Positions 1 to 12,852 of a DNA stretch of 64,000 bases are shown here, piece after piece; position 1 is the stretch's first letter, and the number at the start of each line of letters is the position of its first letter. Made by a program: the position numbers and the translations under genes. The notes below the pieces were generated by a model. That model saw only the letters and a list, made by a program, of their open reading frames with translations. It ran no database searches and was not told where the DNA came from. Location of the stretch: assembly GCA_019009955.1 (NCBI GenBank), contig CM032233.1, positions 11,317,001 to 11,381,000 on the forward strand, read 5' to 3'. This stretch comes from Riptortus pedestris. Lineage: Eukaryota > Arthropoda > Insecta > Hemiptera > Alydidae.

Positions 1-1590
1 AGCAAGGCTGCTCATTTCCTTGTCCATTGCCACCTTCCACATTTCAGCATCTTCAGAGTTCATCTCCTCCTCAAAGGTACTTGGTGTCAAAGCATTGCAA
101 AAATTAGCAGATATGCAATAATACCCAAACTCTTCATCAAAGCGGTTTGGAGGTTTAATTATTCTTTTAGATCGTGTGATTGTCTTTTTCATGTCTTCTT
201 CATTTTCACAGTTTAACTCATGTTGTAATTCGTTTTCATTCGGCACATTCTTGTTTTCTTCTGGCTCTCTGGCATTGTCTTTATTTTGTTCATCCTTGTT
301 TTCTTCATTTTTCATACCAACAATTTTAACATCTTCTTCAATAATATCAACGTGCCTAGTGATGATCACTCGATTCTTTATCAAAACTCTGTATCTAACT
401 TCTGTATATCCAAGTAATATTCCTAATTCAGCTTTCTTTTCCCATTTAGACTTTCTATTTTCTTCAGGAATTCTGACATAGACTTTACTTCCGTACATTC
501 TTAGGTTGTTCGCTGAAGGCTTCCTTTTGAAGAATATTTCATATGGTGTCTTTTTCTCATAAGTATTAATCAAAGTCCTATTCTTTAAGTAAGCAGCAGC
601 TTTGATTGCTTCGGGCCAACAACTTCTATTGACCTTCGCCTCGGTCAATAAACACCTTGCCATGTCCATCAGGGACCGATTATACCTTTCTGCAGTTCCA
701 TTTAATTGATGAACATAAGGAGGGCATGGTTTTATAATAATCCCTTTTTCTCTTGCAAATTATATACTATTATATATGAATTCTTTTCCGTTATCACATC
801 TCAATTCTTTTATCATTTTTCCTGTCAAGTTTTGAATTTCATTTACAAACTGCATGAAACATTCATATACATCAACTTTGGACTTTATACAGAAAACTTT
901 AACTAATTTGCTATAGTCATCAATAAAAGTTAAAAAATATTTCTCACCACTAAAACCAGGAGTTGAGTGAGGCCCATTCAAATCGGTGTGGACTATTTCT
1001 AGTATTTCCTCTGCTCTTCTTCTATTATTATTAAACGGTAGATTGTGCATTTTATTTTCTATGCAAATAGCACACTTCATAAAAATAGGTTCTATTTCTT
1101 TAGGTAAACCGTCAAGGATTTCATTTCGACACATTATATTTAACTGTTTAAAATTAATATGCCCAAGAGTTTGATGAAGTTTTTCCTTTAACGTTATTGT
1201 CTCTTGACTATTATTGATAACATTTACACTTATCTGAGCCTTTGCAATTTTAGTAGAAACTTTATATAGTCTATCTTCTTTCTTGGCAACAGCAACTAGT
1301 CTTCTATTTGAATCATAAATTTTAGCCATGTATCCTCTAGAAATAATAGAATGACTGTCCGTAATCTTTGAATAACTTAGTAAATTTGCTTTCATTTCCT
1401 TTACATAAAATCTATTTTTTAAAGTGACTATAGAATTACATTCATAAACGGGAAATAAAAGAGTAATTTACCAACTTTTGAAGCTTCTAAAATTCTTCCA
1501 TCTCCAATTTTGACTTTAATTGGGTCCTTAAGGGTAATGCACTGATCAAAATATTCATCAGTAGTAATAATATGATCGGTACATCCACTG
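1..1590 (-). pseudogene. copia pol: protease, integrase, start of RT (fragment)
   Basis: A protease active-site motif (DSGCTDH) lies around 1560-1590, one frame off from gag. From 1395 to 760 an open stretch has the integrase zinc-binding HHCC pattern (HQTLGH ... CAICIENK) and then the catalytic core (HTDLNGP, FIDDYSK, LRCDNGKEF). The third catalytic residue appears below 760 in the copia-type context LNGTAERYNRSL, after a further stop. Near position 1 the translation reaches the W-x-x-AM-x-x-E-x-SL motif that opens copia reverse transcriptase. Integrase would insert the cDNA and RT would copy the RNA. Stops and shifts between the blocks mark it as a relic. Confidence 0.9.
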
Positions 1591-1591
1591 T

Positions 1592-2485
1592 CTAGAAGCC
1601 AATCAATTTGACCACTAATTGCTGAAGTATTTGCACAATAAGAGGATTAGTAATAGTAGTATAAAAACTGCTTCCCGACCTATCTGCAGGCTTATTATGA
1701 ACATTTCCAGTTCCTCGAAAATGATTAGTACCACGACCACGGTAGTTTGAAAAGCTACGATAATTAAAGTTATTTCGTCCACGACTAGCACCAGACCAAC
1801 AATTCTTTATCAAATGTCCGGGCTTCCCACACTGAAAACAGACTTTGGATTTATTTTGAGTTTCGCTTGATTCTCCCTTAAAAACATTAGACTTATCATT
1901 CGACATTTCCTTACTTCAACTTATTTCTTCCATTGACTTTAGCTTAATCTTGCTCTTCAAATAATCCACTGTTCTTTCTTTCTCTGGTAGAACATCTATC
2001 AAATCTCCAATATGTCTGTAATTTGATGCTAAATCTTTAAGCATATAATTTAACTTTTCTGTTTCACTTACAGTTGCTCCTGCTTGCTTTAATTCATTAA
2101 CAGATTTCTCAAATTCATCAAAAAATAATGATACATCAGAGAAGTTTTTCAATTTTATGTTTTCCAGATTGTTTCTACATATAATTTGCAGAGCAGTAGA
2201 CTTTTTTTGATACATTTCATCAAATTTGGCAATAATTTTAAAAGCTGAGTCTAATCCACTTACATATTCAAGTTGTTTATTAGTAATAACACTATAAATA
2301 ATGTTAGTCGCCATTAAGTCCTTTTCTTCCCATTCCGATGCATTATCAGAGTCCTCCTTTTCTCTTTCGACCACTTCTTTACACTTCTTATATTGCAAAA
2401 ATTTTAAAATCCTTATTTTCCAATTAGAATAGTCTTGACCATCAAACACAGGTACAACCATATCACAACTTTTGACAAGCAACAT
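1592..2485 (-). pseudogene. copia gag with zinc knuckle, interrupted
   Basis: The start codon at 2485 opens a 189-codon gag-type reading frame typical of copia (the WKIRILKFL region near the N-terminus). An in-frame TGA near 1916-1918 stops it, but the same frame continues to 1592. That continuation carries the nucleocapsid CCHC box CFQCGKPGHLIKNC (about 1805-1850), followed by an Arg/Gly/Asn-rich stretch typical of RNA-binding tails. After the knuckle the frame is lost before the protease motif, which lies in another frame. Gag would form the virus-like particle and bind element RNA. The stop and the shift show that this copy cannot make the polyprotein. Confidence 0.88.
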
Positions 2486-2540
2486 TTTCGGTGTTTTTTC
2501 TTCGTAAAACTAAACATTAAACAAGCACTGTATAACCATG

Positions 2541-2551
2541 CTCTGCTACCA
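2541..2551 (-). other. Primer-binding site, initiator tRNA-Met type
   Basis: The plus strand reads CTCTGCTACCA, so the element's sense strand reads TGGTAGCAGAG immediately after the LTR. This is complementary to the CCA-containing 3' end of eukaryotic initiator tRNA-Met. Use of the 3' end is notable because Drosophila copia itself primes from an internal tRNA half. Confidence 0.75.
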
Positions 2552-2766
2552 TGTTAAGGTGAAAGGAAAACACTCTGATAAAGACTTTAATTAATTGTAA
2601 TTATTGACTGAACATTCTAACATGAGGCAGAAACGCACAACATATAGCGACTCACTACAACATACAGCATCGGTCGACAAGAAGGTACAACAAGAGGACA
2701 GAAATATAAATGTACAATATACTTAGCAATTATCATTGTTGTTTTTTTTGTTTTTTAATTTTAACA
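2552..2766 (-). repeat. 5' LTR of the copia element (215 bp)
   Basis: On the plus strand this block begins TGTTAA (2552-2557) and ends TTAACA (2761-2766), the perfect short inverted termini of an LTR. It abuts the primer-binding site directly at 2551. The 3' LTR is outside the window, so divergence between the two cannot be measured here. Confidence 0.82.
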
Positions 2767-3424
2767 TATATATTTGAAATCATTGTTTTTTTTTATCATT
2801 TATTTTCTTTAATTTTTTTGTTTTCTTTTCTTATTATTTATTTATATTGAGGATAGAATTTTATTCTATAAGTGCAATAAAGCACTGAGGAAATTTGCAG
2901 AATTATACCAGAAAATAAATTATTGGAATAGCTATTATAGATAAATTGATAATATACTATTATTATTATTTCCATTTTACTTTTCATCATTTAATGTTTT
3001 CTTCAATAATGTTCTAATTTATATATTGGAGTTAAGATTAATTATTTATATCTTTTAAAAAAGAATTGTATGTATTGTTTAAAATTTGTTATTAATCTAT
3101 AAGTACATTTTATGTACTATATTGCACGGAACATGTAGGAACTAAACTCTCTCTCTGAAGGGTTACTTCATTGAGAAAATAAATTAAAATATATATATAT
3201 ATATATAATAAGAACATAAAATAAATGATAAATGTAGGCTTAATTTTTTTCGCAAACTTATTACTTTTATTTTAACTCAACTTTTATTTCAATAACATTT
3301 ACTTTTATTTATTTTTTTTTTTTAAAGTCATGTTATTGATGATTTATCTGTGTAGTCAGCAACTCACTATCGGTGAGCAGCCACACTTAATTCTTTAATA
3401 AAGTGTTTTTCTTCATTTTTTTCT

Positions 3425-3665
3425 GTATCTCAAATTTTGACAGAGATATATGCATTTTTTTAGTATTCAGTCTTCAGTACCTCCCTCCCCCCCCCTTCTA
3501 TTCATTTAATATTAGCAATAAGCTATTATATCATCAATTACTTTATTCTAAGCTTAAATACTAAGTATTGGTTTCATTGAAATTTTACTTTTTGAGATGA
3601 ATGCAAATATGTGGCGCTCATGGGAAATCTGCTTAGTTAACACAGCCCCTGCGTGTCGGACTTTA
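3425..3665 (+). repeat. Relic of TA-centred element, TIR module at right end
   Basis: The right end (3620-3664) reads GGGAAATCTGCTTAGTTAAC followed by an ACAGCCCCTGCGTG-type hairpin and CGGACTTT, the same module found in at least a dozen other places in this window. The preceding 200 bp match the arm that precedes that module elsewhere. Confidence 0.7.
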
Positions 3666-4264
3666 AAATATTGTCTCAATCAATTTTATTAAATAGTTTT
3701 ATAATTAACATTATTATTGTTTGATGCTTGTAGGAAAAAACAGTTATTTGTGTATTATCTTATTAATTTTTGTTTAATGGGTTTGTTTATATAGTTCATT
3801 CAAAGTTTTTGAAAATAATAAAATATTAATTATGTTTTTGAAAACTGTTAAATATATATGTAAAGAAAAACACACAATTACTTCCTTTAACAATTATTGA
3901 TTGAGGTATTTTAGAATTGCTGTAATATTTTTTAAACTTACAAATTAAAGGAACATAATTTATCTCTTTATTAAGCTTAATCCAATTCATCAACTAAGAA
4001 AAAAAAGAAACTAAAAGATTAAATAAAGGAATGGAACTATAAATAATTTACAAAGATTTTAATCACTAATGAACTAAATCTACTATATAAATTAAATCAA
4101 AATTGACTACCTATTAATTGAATATACATAATTACTAATCAGAGGATTTGTGGAAGTCTTGAAAACACTGAACCACGCACGCATGTTATTCCCCTAAGCA
4201 CATTCATTTATCGCAATTAATTTTCAAATTAAATTATATACTCCAGTATGTTCATATGGATGTC

Positions 4265-4850
4265 TTTAATTAAGTTTTTACGCTCTCGACTACAGGATTT
4301 TAATTTTTTTTAATCAATACCAGACTCAATATTTAACCATTTCATTTTTGCAAAAATAAAAATTATATTCACTAATGGCTTAAATTGAGCCATCGGGGTT
4401 CGAGGAAGGAAAATTGTAGTATTTCTGTCATTACGAAACGCATAAAAAAAACTTTATATAACCAATCTTATTAGAAATTTAATTTCCTATAAATGTTGGT
4501 CTATGTTTGCATTTTTTTAACATTCAGTCACACCTACTCATTCCATTTTCACTTTGAGTAACTAAGTACAATCAATAAACATTTCCCATCAACTGGTATT
4601 TAGATTCCTGTTTGCACAGGCTTCTTATTATGGGAAAAATATAGAATAGACAGTGTGTTGAGATCATCATCATGGACATTCACCACAGATGTAACACTCT
4701 CAACAGGTCGACATTTATCAGCTGTCAAGTTATAACTTCAGCCTCCTTACAAAATTCCATCGAATGCCAGTAGAGGTTATATAGACCACAACAGATAAGG
4801 TCTGTCATGCAAGGGCTGAAGATTTCCCATGATCTGGTATGTGACACTCT
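4265..4850. repeat. Old copy of TA-centred element, both arms degraded
   Basis: The segment shares the order of short blocks seen in better copies: a 'caaacttgatatttaatcgtttt'-like start, a 'ccaatcttattgcaaattaa'-like middle, and 'gcttcttattatgggaaaaat'. It ends with an inverted TIR-like module at about 4799-4839. Divergence is high, so this is an old insertion. Confidence 0.5.
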
Positions 4851-6822
4851 CGTGCATTCAACTCATCTCTTCTCTATTCCTCCTATAGCAAGAAGCTTAT
4901 GTAAACAGGATACTAAATTCAACTGTGATACGAGATGTTTAGTGACTGATGCACTAAAAGTGAAAATTGAATGAGTAGAAGCAGAGGTTTGCAAGAGGGT
5001 GGAACCAAAAAATACTAATATTTCAGTTAGTATTCGAGTGAGAGAAAACATGTCTATAACAGTAATTGTAGAGAATGAAAATTTTCAAAAGATTAATTAT
5101 ATTAAATTTACCTATCCGACTCGTGATAACTGAGATATATTTTGTATTTATTTATTATTTATTCCCTTCTCTAATTCCCCCCACCCACTATCGATCAAGT
5201 AAAAATGAAGTAGTTTACATCACAGTTTTAGTTTAGGACATACAATCTTAAATATAACATCCGATTTTGTTCACTGATCTTAAATTTCAAATAAAATATT
5301 TAAATATTGAGTTTGGCAATGATAAAACCAAAATTGCAACCGCTAAAGCCTTAATAGACCTATGTACATATATAGGTCTATTCTCCATTCAGTTTATTTT
5401 CTCAATTTTGTATTTTTTAATTCAATTTAATTTTTTATTAATTAATAGTAAGTTTTTAAGGCATTTAATTTCAAATAATTAATTTGGTAGCCATCACTAA
5501 TGCTTTATGTTATTTTACCTGTAATTTGGTCAACATTAAGTATTTACAAATTTATGATTAATAGTTATTTGTCTATAATCTTCTTACTTTGTTTAATGGA
5601 TTTATTTATTTTATTTTATATATGTGTGTGTGCGTGTTTCTGTATGTATCACTCACAGTTTATGAAAATAATATAATATATAGAAGATTATGTTTTCCAA
5701 ACTATTTAAATATGTAAAGAAAAGCACACAATTACTATATTTAATGACACTTGAAAGATCATGTTATTCACAAGTTAGGAGAAGGTGTGAAACAGTTTTG
5801 ATGAACGTTTCAGCACTTGCAGGTGGGTACGAAGAGGCCTTTTAATAGATAACTGTAGGTTAATTTGGTATGCCCAATTCGAATATGAACTAGAATTACC
5901 TCCTCTTTTCTTGCTAGCAGTATTCAGGGCGCATTAGTTAATGTTTTGCAGTTTATTTCAGGTTTTCTTGGTCCAGTGAGGTTCCTACCTTTTAAATATG
6001 AGTTTCTTTAATTCTTGTCTTCATTCCTCTGAAAACATGTAGGTTCCATAGGTGTCTTATACAGGAAAAATGGAGAATAGTTAGTGGCAGATCAGCAGCT
6101 TGCCAGTATATGGGGATTCTGCTTAGCTTAAATAGCCCCTGTGTCATTGGTTTTTATAATGATAAAATCACAAAATTTGGCAAACATTTCTACCTCATCG
6201 TGCCTAATCATTTTTATCAGTCAAAATTTCTTTTATTCCTGATTTTGAGAAGCAGAAAAGAGAGATGCAAGGGAGATAGAAGCTTTTTGAAGTTGATCTC
6301 TGTACTGTAATTCAAACTGATAAAATTTTGTTAAGAACTTGTGTGTCACCTAGCAGGCCTCCCTCTTCCAATGAAATGCATAATAAATTATAATATATAC
6401 CAATAATTACAGCAATTAGTTATTCTATAGGTATATGAAGAGTATAATTACATAGAGAGCATGCTTACCAGATAAAGTTAATGAAAATTCAACTGATTTC
6501 ATCTAAATGCTGTTCAGATATTAAGACTTTATAATCAAACATGCATTTTTAATAAATTTGAAACCCTCCTTTATTAAATTATTGTCTGTTACGCTCTCTT
6601 TAATCAAGTATAAATTTTAAGTAAGTTATTTTACAACTATTAGAAAGTTAAAGTCTGTCGATGCTTGAATTTCAATTTTTTTTGTTATAACAAAACATGT
6701 TCAGTAATTCTTTACTAATTGAACTTATTCTAAAAATAATATAGAGGTTTGAAAATGAATGTATGTGGATTTAGATCCTAAAGTTCATTCCTAATTTTAT
6801 GATACTTATTTCTAATTTTCAG

Positions 6823-7058
6823 GAAGTGGAGAAAAACTACCTCCTGCTCGAGGATGCGTAGATGAGCACCTGACTCCGCTCACTGCACCCGAATCTCCAG
6901 TCGACGAAGAAATGGAAACGTCCCCTGTGCCTCCTGAGCCTCCCTCAGGTCTACAACAACTTTTGGATGATTTTAGAGACAAGATGATGGCGCAAATTGA
7001 GATTATGAAAAAACCTGAGTATAAAGACTTTGTGAATGATCAAATTGCAGTAGAAATG
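6823..7058 (+). CDS. DOT1L: DOT1L exon A (start of coiled-coil region)
   Basis: The acceptor is at 6821-6822 (TTTTCAG) and the donor is ATG|GTAAAT at 7059. The first two bases complete a codon from the exon upstream. After an acidic Pro-rich linker (residues PESPVDEEMETSPVPPEPP) comes GLQQLLDDF, then KKPEYKDF, which aligns with the human stretch that opens the AF10-binding coiled coil. The other two frames contain stops, which fixes the phase. Confidence 0.88.
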
Positions 7059-10000
7059 GTAAATTCATTAAGTTAAATACAAATAGTTTAAGATATATTA
7101 TAATATAATAAATATATATTAATGACAGCACAAAAACTATGGGTACAGACTATGAATGCTTGAGTTTTTATTTATTTATTGTTAAATATTTGTATGTGCC
7201 ATAAGTAAAAATAATCCAAGCAAAACTTGAAATATAATACAACTGTGATTTGTGAACTAATGACCGTGATTGCAAGGACTTGAAGATGGTAGGGAGAGTG
7301 GGGATTATACTTAGAGCATGGGGGGAGGAATTTTGCAAAGAGGATTTCAAGTATATCCAAAGAGCTAACTATTTAATGAATATACTTGCAACATTCACGT
7401 GAGTACCTTGTTATATAATTGGGGTTATTGTAATAGATATTTTAGGAAACAGAATAGTAGATGATGATGGGAAATGTCTTGGGAGTGATCAGACTGGGCG
7501 TAGTGGTGTATAAGTGGAGAAGAAATATTATGGTCAGTTAGGTGGAGTAGGTGTGTACCTATAGGTGTACAAGTCCTGACATCAGGTAGGTGTGTACCTA
7601 TAGGTGTATAGGTTGTGCACCTATAGGTGTATAAGTTGTGTACCTATAGGTGTATAGGTATAAACATCAGGAAGAGATATTTTACGGGTGGTTAGGTGGA
7701 GTCCTGACATCAGGTAGGTGTGTACCTATAGGTGTATAGGTATAAACATCAGGAAGAGATATTTTACGGGTGGTTAGGTGGAGTCCTGACATCAGGTAGG
7801 TGTGTACCTATAGGTGTATAGGTTGTGCACCTATAGGTGTATAAGTTGTGTACCTATAGGTGTATAGGTATAAACATCAGGAAGAGATATTTTACGGGTG
7901 GTTAGGTGGAGTCCTGACATCAGGTAGGTGTGTACCTATAGGTGTATAGGTATAAACATCAGGAAGAGATATTTTACGCGTGGTTAGGTGGAGTCCTGGC
8001 ATCAGGTAGGTGTGTACCTATAGGTGTATAGGTATAAACATCAGGTAGAGATATTTTACGGGTGGTTAGGTGGAGTCCTGGCATCAGGTAGGTGTGTACC
8101 TATAGGTGTATAGGTATAAACATCAGGAAGAGATATTTTACGGGTGGTTAGGTGGAGTCCTGGCATCAGGAAGGTGTGTACCTATAGGTGTATAGGTATA
8201 AACATCAGGTAGAGATAATTTACGGGTGGTTAGGTGGAGTCCTGACATCAGGTAGGTATGTACCTATAGGTGTATAGATATAAATATCAGGTAGAGATAT
8301 TTTACGGGTGGTTAGGTAGAGTCCTGACATAAGTAGGTGTGTACCTATAGGTGTATAGGTATAAACATCAGGAAGAGATATTTTACGGGTGGTTAGGTGG
8401 AGTCCTGACATCAGGTAGGTGTGTACCTATAGGTGTATAGGTATAAACATCAGGAAGAGATATTTTACGGGCGGTTAGGTGGAGTCCTGACATCAGGTAG
8501 GTGTGTACCTATAGGTGTATAGGTATAAACATCAGGTAGAGATATTTTACGGGTGGTTAGGTGGAGTCCTGGCATCAGGTAGGTGTGTACCTATAGGTGT
8601 ATAGGTATAAACATCAGGTAGAGATATTTTACGGGTGGTTAGGTGGAGTCCTGGCATCAGGTAGGTGTGTACCTATAGGTGTATAGGTATAAACATCAGG
8701 AAGAGATATTTTACGGGTGGTTAGGTGGAGTCCTGGCATCAGGTAGGTGTGTACCTATAGGTGTATAGGTATAAACATCAGGTAGAGATATTTTACGGGT
8801 GGTTAGGTGGAGTCCTGGCATCAGGTAGGTGTCTACCTATAGGTGTATAGGTATAAACATCAGGAAGAGATATTTTACGGGTGGTTAGGTGGAGTCCTGG
8901 CATCAGGTAGGTGTGTACCTATAGGTGTATAGGTATAAACATCAGGTAGAGATATTTTACGGGTGGTTAGGTGGAGTCCTGGCATCAGGTAGGTGTGTAC
9001 CTATAGGTGTATAGGTATAAACATCAGGTAGAGATATTTTACGGGTGGTTAGGTGGAGTCCTGGCATCAGGTAGGTGTGTACCTATAGGTGTATAGGTAT
9101 AAACATCAGGAAGAGATATTTTACGGGTGGTTAGGTGGAGTCCTGGCATCAGGTAGGTGTGTACCTATAGGTGTATAGGTATAAATATCAGGTAGAGATA
9201 ATTTACGGGTGGTTAGGTGGAGTCCTGACATCAGGTAGGTATGTACCTATAGGTGTATAGATATAAATATCAGGTAGAGATATTTTACGGGTGGTTAGGT
9301 AGAGTCCTGACATCAGGTAGGTGTGTACCTATAGGTGTATAGGTATAAACATCAGGAAGAGATATTTTACGGGTGGTTAGGTGGAGTCCTGGCATCAGGT
9401 AGGTGTGTACCTATAGGTGTATAGGTATAAACATCAGGTAGAGATATTTTACGGGTGGTTAGGTGGAGTCCTGGCATCAGGTAGGTGTGTACCTATAGGT
9501 GTATAGGTATAAACATCAGGTAGAGATATTTTACGGGTGGTTAGGTGGAGTCCTGGCATCAGGTAGGTGTGTACCTATAGGTGTATAGGTATAAACATCA
9601 GGAAGAGATATTTTACGGGTGGTTAGGTGGAGTCCTGGCATCTGGTAGGTGTGTACCTATAGGTGTATAGATATAAATATCAGGTAGAGATAATTTACGG
9701 GTGGTTAGGTGGAGTCCTGACATCAGGTAGGTATGTACCTATAGGTGTATAGGTATGTACCTATAGGTGTATAGGTTGTGTACCTATAGGTGTATAAGTT
9801 GTGTACCTATAGGTGTATAGGTGTAAACATAAGGTAGAGATATTTTACGGGTGGTTAGGTGGAGTCCGGATCAGGGAGGTGTATAAATAGAGACATGTTA
9901 GGTGAGAGGTTTTGTTGATGCTGGACTTTGAGGTGGAATAGTTATAGCCCTGAGTTAGAGACATTAGGAGATGAGAATTCATGTTTTTTAAATAGAGATA

Positions 10001-12795
10001 GGTGGGAAGGTGGTTCAAGAGAGCGAGTGCTAATCGGAATATACTTGTGCAACAATAATCCATTAGTGAGGATATTCGTTAATTTTTATTACTATAAAGA
10101 TGTATTTCCAGGAGCGAAAAAAGAGATTATCAGCAAGAGAGACTCAGCTTAAAAAGCAGATCAAATTGTTAATCGATGACAGTGTTGCTCTTCTTAAAAT
10201 TAGAATGAGTGAGCTCGGGATCAATGCTTCCACTCCTGCTGATCTACTGTTGAAGGCAAAGGAAATTGTTATGAGACACAAGGATCTCCAATTGGGAGCT
10301 GCGAAGCTACAGAAGGAGGTAAGGGGCTTAAACACTTTATTCCTCAACTACTGACAATCCTCCCACAGATTTTCTACCTCCAATCTTCTAACACTACTTT
10401 AAAGTGAGACTATTCCTTTGATTCTCCCAGGGATACAGGAGAATAAATGAACTTATCTATCTGGATGAACAAACTAAGTCTGTTTTCCTCCACAATATGT
10501 CTTCTTTTATAGTTCTACAATTTATTCTGTTTATTATAAATGTGTTTGTGTGCAGGTGAGCGGCCTGGAAGAGGAGAATCATCGTCTGTTGGAAGAACGT
10601 GAAGCCGAGTTGACTGCGACTGGCCACCCAATGGGGATATCGGCCCCTTTTACCAAAGAATCACTTATGCAGGAAATTTATGCATCTATGTCCCATCGAC
10701 AGAATCTCCATTCCCATGCCAATAAGCTGGAAAATGAAGTTTCTACTCTACAACACCAAATTTCTCAAAATAATGTATGACTTATTATTTTGAACTTTGA
10801 GTTGTATTCTTTTATAATTGTTAAGAATTTAATTCTTGAGTACATGTACATATATAAAAAAAAATCAATGGTAGTATCATTATTAAAAATGTACCAAACA
10901 AGAAACTATATATTGGTACACTAAATTGTAAAAATGTGCCAAAAAAAACATACAATGGTGCAATTGTACAAATGTACCAAAAAAACATACAATGGTGCAA
11001 TTGTACAAATGTACCAAAAAAAAATACAATGGTACTCTAAATTGTACACATGTGCCAAAAAAAAAACCAACGGTGCTCTATATTGTAAAAATCTACCAAA
11101 AAAAAAATACAATGGTACTCTAAATTGTAAAAATGTAACAAAAAAATACAAAAGTGCTCTTATTGTAAAAATGTACCTAAAAAAATACAATGGGTGTTTT
11201 AAATTGTATAATTTACAAGGAAAATAAAATACAGTAGTTTTCCCAATTGTATATATATATGTAAAGAAAAAGCTTTCAATTGTAAAAGTGCATCTACCTT
11301 ATTTGTTTAAATCCAATTCTTTATTTCAGCTAGCTTTCTTGCAGGTTGAAACGACATTTAGAAAAACTGAATCACTAATTTCATACAAATCTTTCTTTAG
11401 TCCTTTTTTTTTTATTGGTATTTTTTTAATTTCCTATAAGATTTTGGAGATTTCAGTAGTAGTCTTCATGCTTAAATTCAATATTTTACTAGCTATTTAT
11501 AATTCTTGAGAAAAGTTATTTTAGATTCCCCTTGCATCAAATATTAAAAATCCATCCCAGAAGAATCATTGAAAAACTCCATTTTGTATATTAGCTCGAT
11601 AACTACTTGTCAGTATGAGATGGTTATGTTAAGCTTAGAGGGCTTACTGGTTAGAGAAGGTTGTTTAAATGAAGCTAGGACTTCACTCAGTGACCAGTTA
11701 TATCTATTACAAATGTATAAAACTATGCCAGTGAGCATATCTGTCACAGATTAATTTGTCACTGCATGTGAAAAGTTATACTGGAGAGTGTCAGCTTACA
11801 TTACAGGGTTTACAAATTTACTGCTGATTTTTATAACATTGGCAGTATGAAAATTTACCCATTGTGGGTATGGTAAATTAATATCAAAGACTAAAAATAT
11901 TAATTCTATTGCATATGAAAATGAGTTTCTTATCATAAACTTTTTGTCAACTTATACAAAAGTGTATGTAACTCTGCGTTTGAGCGTAACAATGTGATGA
12001 ATTTCCCTGGAAGGCTAAGCAAGAGGTAGGCATATCTATCAAATGGATATAGTATTGAGGAGTGAGCTCATTTGAGTAATGTAATTTACAAAAGATTCAG
12101 TTCTTCAGAAAGTTTCCCAGACAGGTAATGTATAGCTGAGGTTGTGCATATTTAATTGCTGATATATGTACCACTGAAAGAGATAAGGTACCTCAGACAG
12201 TATAGTAATGTATTGGAGAGTTTTACATATTAACTGCTGACATATGTTCCACTGAAAATAACAAGTTATATTAGTCAGTATGATAACTCCCGAAAGAGGT
12301 TATCAATATTTAATTGCTGATGTGCCTCTGGAAGTGTTAAGGTATCTCTGTACAGTATAGTAATATGCTACAGAAGTTATGCATATTAAATTGTGTTTAC
12401 CACTAAAACAAAGATCTCGAACAGTATGGCAATACTCAACAGTTTATGCATATTTACTGTTGGCATATGTGCCACTGAACATTACAAGTTATCCCAGCCA
12501 ATATGGTAATGCACAGCAGAGGTCATCCATAGTTATTGCGTTATTGCTGATGTATGTACCACAGAAAGTGATAAGTTATCTCAATCAGTATGGTAACTAT
12601 GCAGCGGAGGTTATGCATATTTAATTGCTGATCATGTACCTCTCAAAGTGATAGGGTACCTCTGACAGTACAGTAATGTATTGCAGTGTCATCCATATTT
12701 AATTGCTGGTTTATATATTAATTTTGCATAAAACTTTTAAATATTGAGTTTACCAAGATCAAATAAAAATTCTGATCGCTTGAGTGTTTTATGTA

Positions 12796-12852
<57 letters not shown>

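Larger units (their letters stand above)
1..2766 (-). mobile_element. Ty1/copia LTR retrotransposon, 5' part, decayed
   Basis: Reading the minus strand from 2766 down, there is a 5' LTR, a primer-binding site complementary to initiator tRNA-Met, gag with a CCHC zinc knuckle, an aspartic protease motif, integrase, and the first residues of the reverse-transcriptase region at the window edge. The order protease-integrase-RT is that of copia elements, not gypsy or BEL. RT, RNase H and the 3' LTR lie before position 1. The reading frame is broken at several places, so the copy is dead. It is probably antisense within a DOT1L intron, because the exons upstream of 6823 are not in the window. Confidence 0.93.
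2767..6822. other. AT-rich probable intron with relics of dispersed repeats
   Basis: No exon is recognisable. The stretch ends at a strong splice acceptor (6821-6822), so it is most likely the 3' part of a DOT1L intron. It contains four weathered copies of the TA-centred element family described further on, at about 3425-3665, 4265-4850, 5240-5365 and 6035-6150, plus short A/T tracts. Confidence 0.6.

Noticed and set aside
2767..6822. Search for DOT1L catalytic-domain exons upstream of exon A
   Set aside because: No SAM-binding motif or compatible splice-bounded open stretch found; the domain must lie before the window.
7530..9890. CRISPR-like regular repeat array
   Set aside because: The whole 82-bp unit repeats, with no variable spacers, in a eukaryotic intron.
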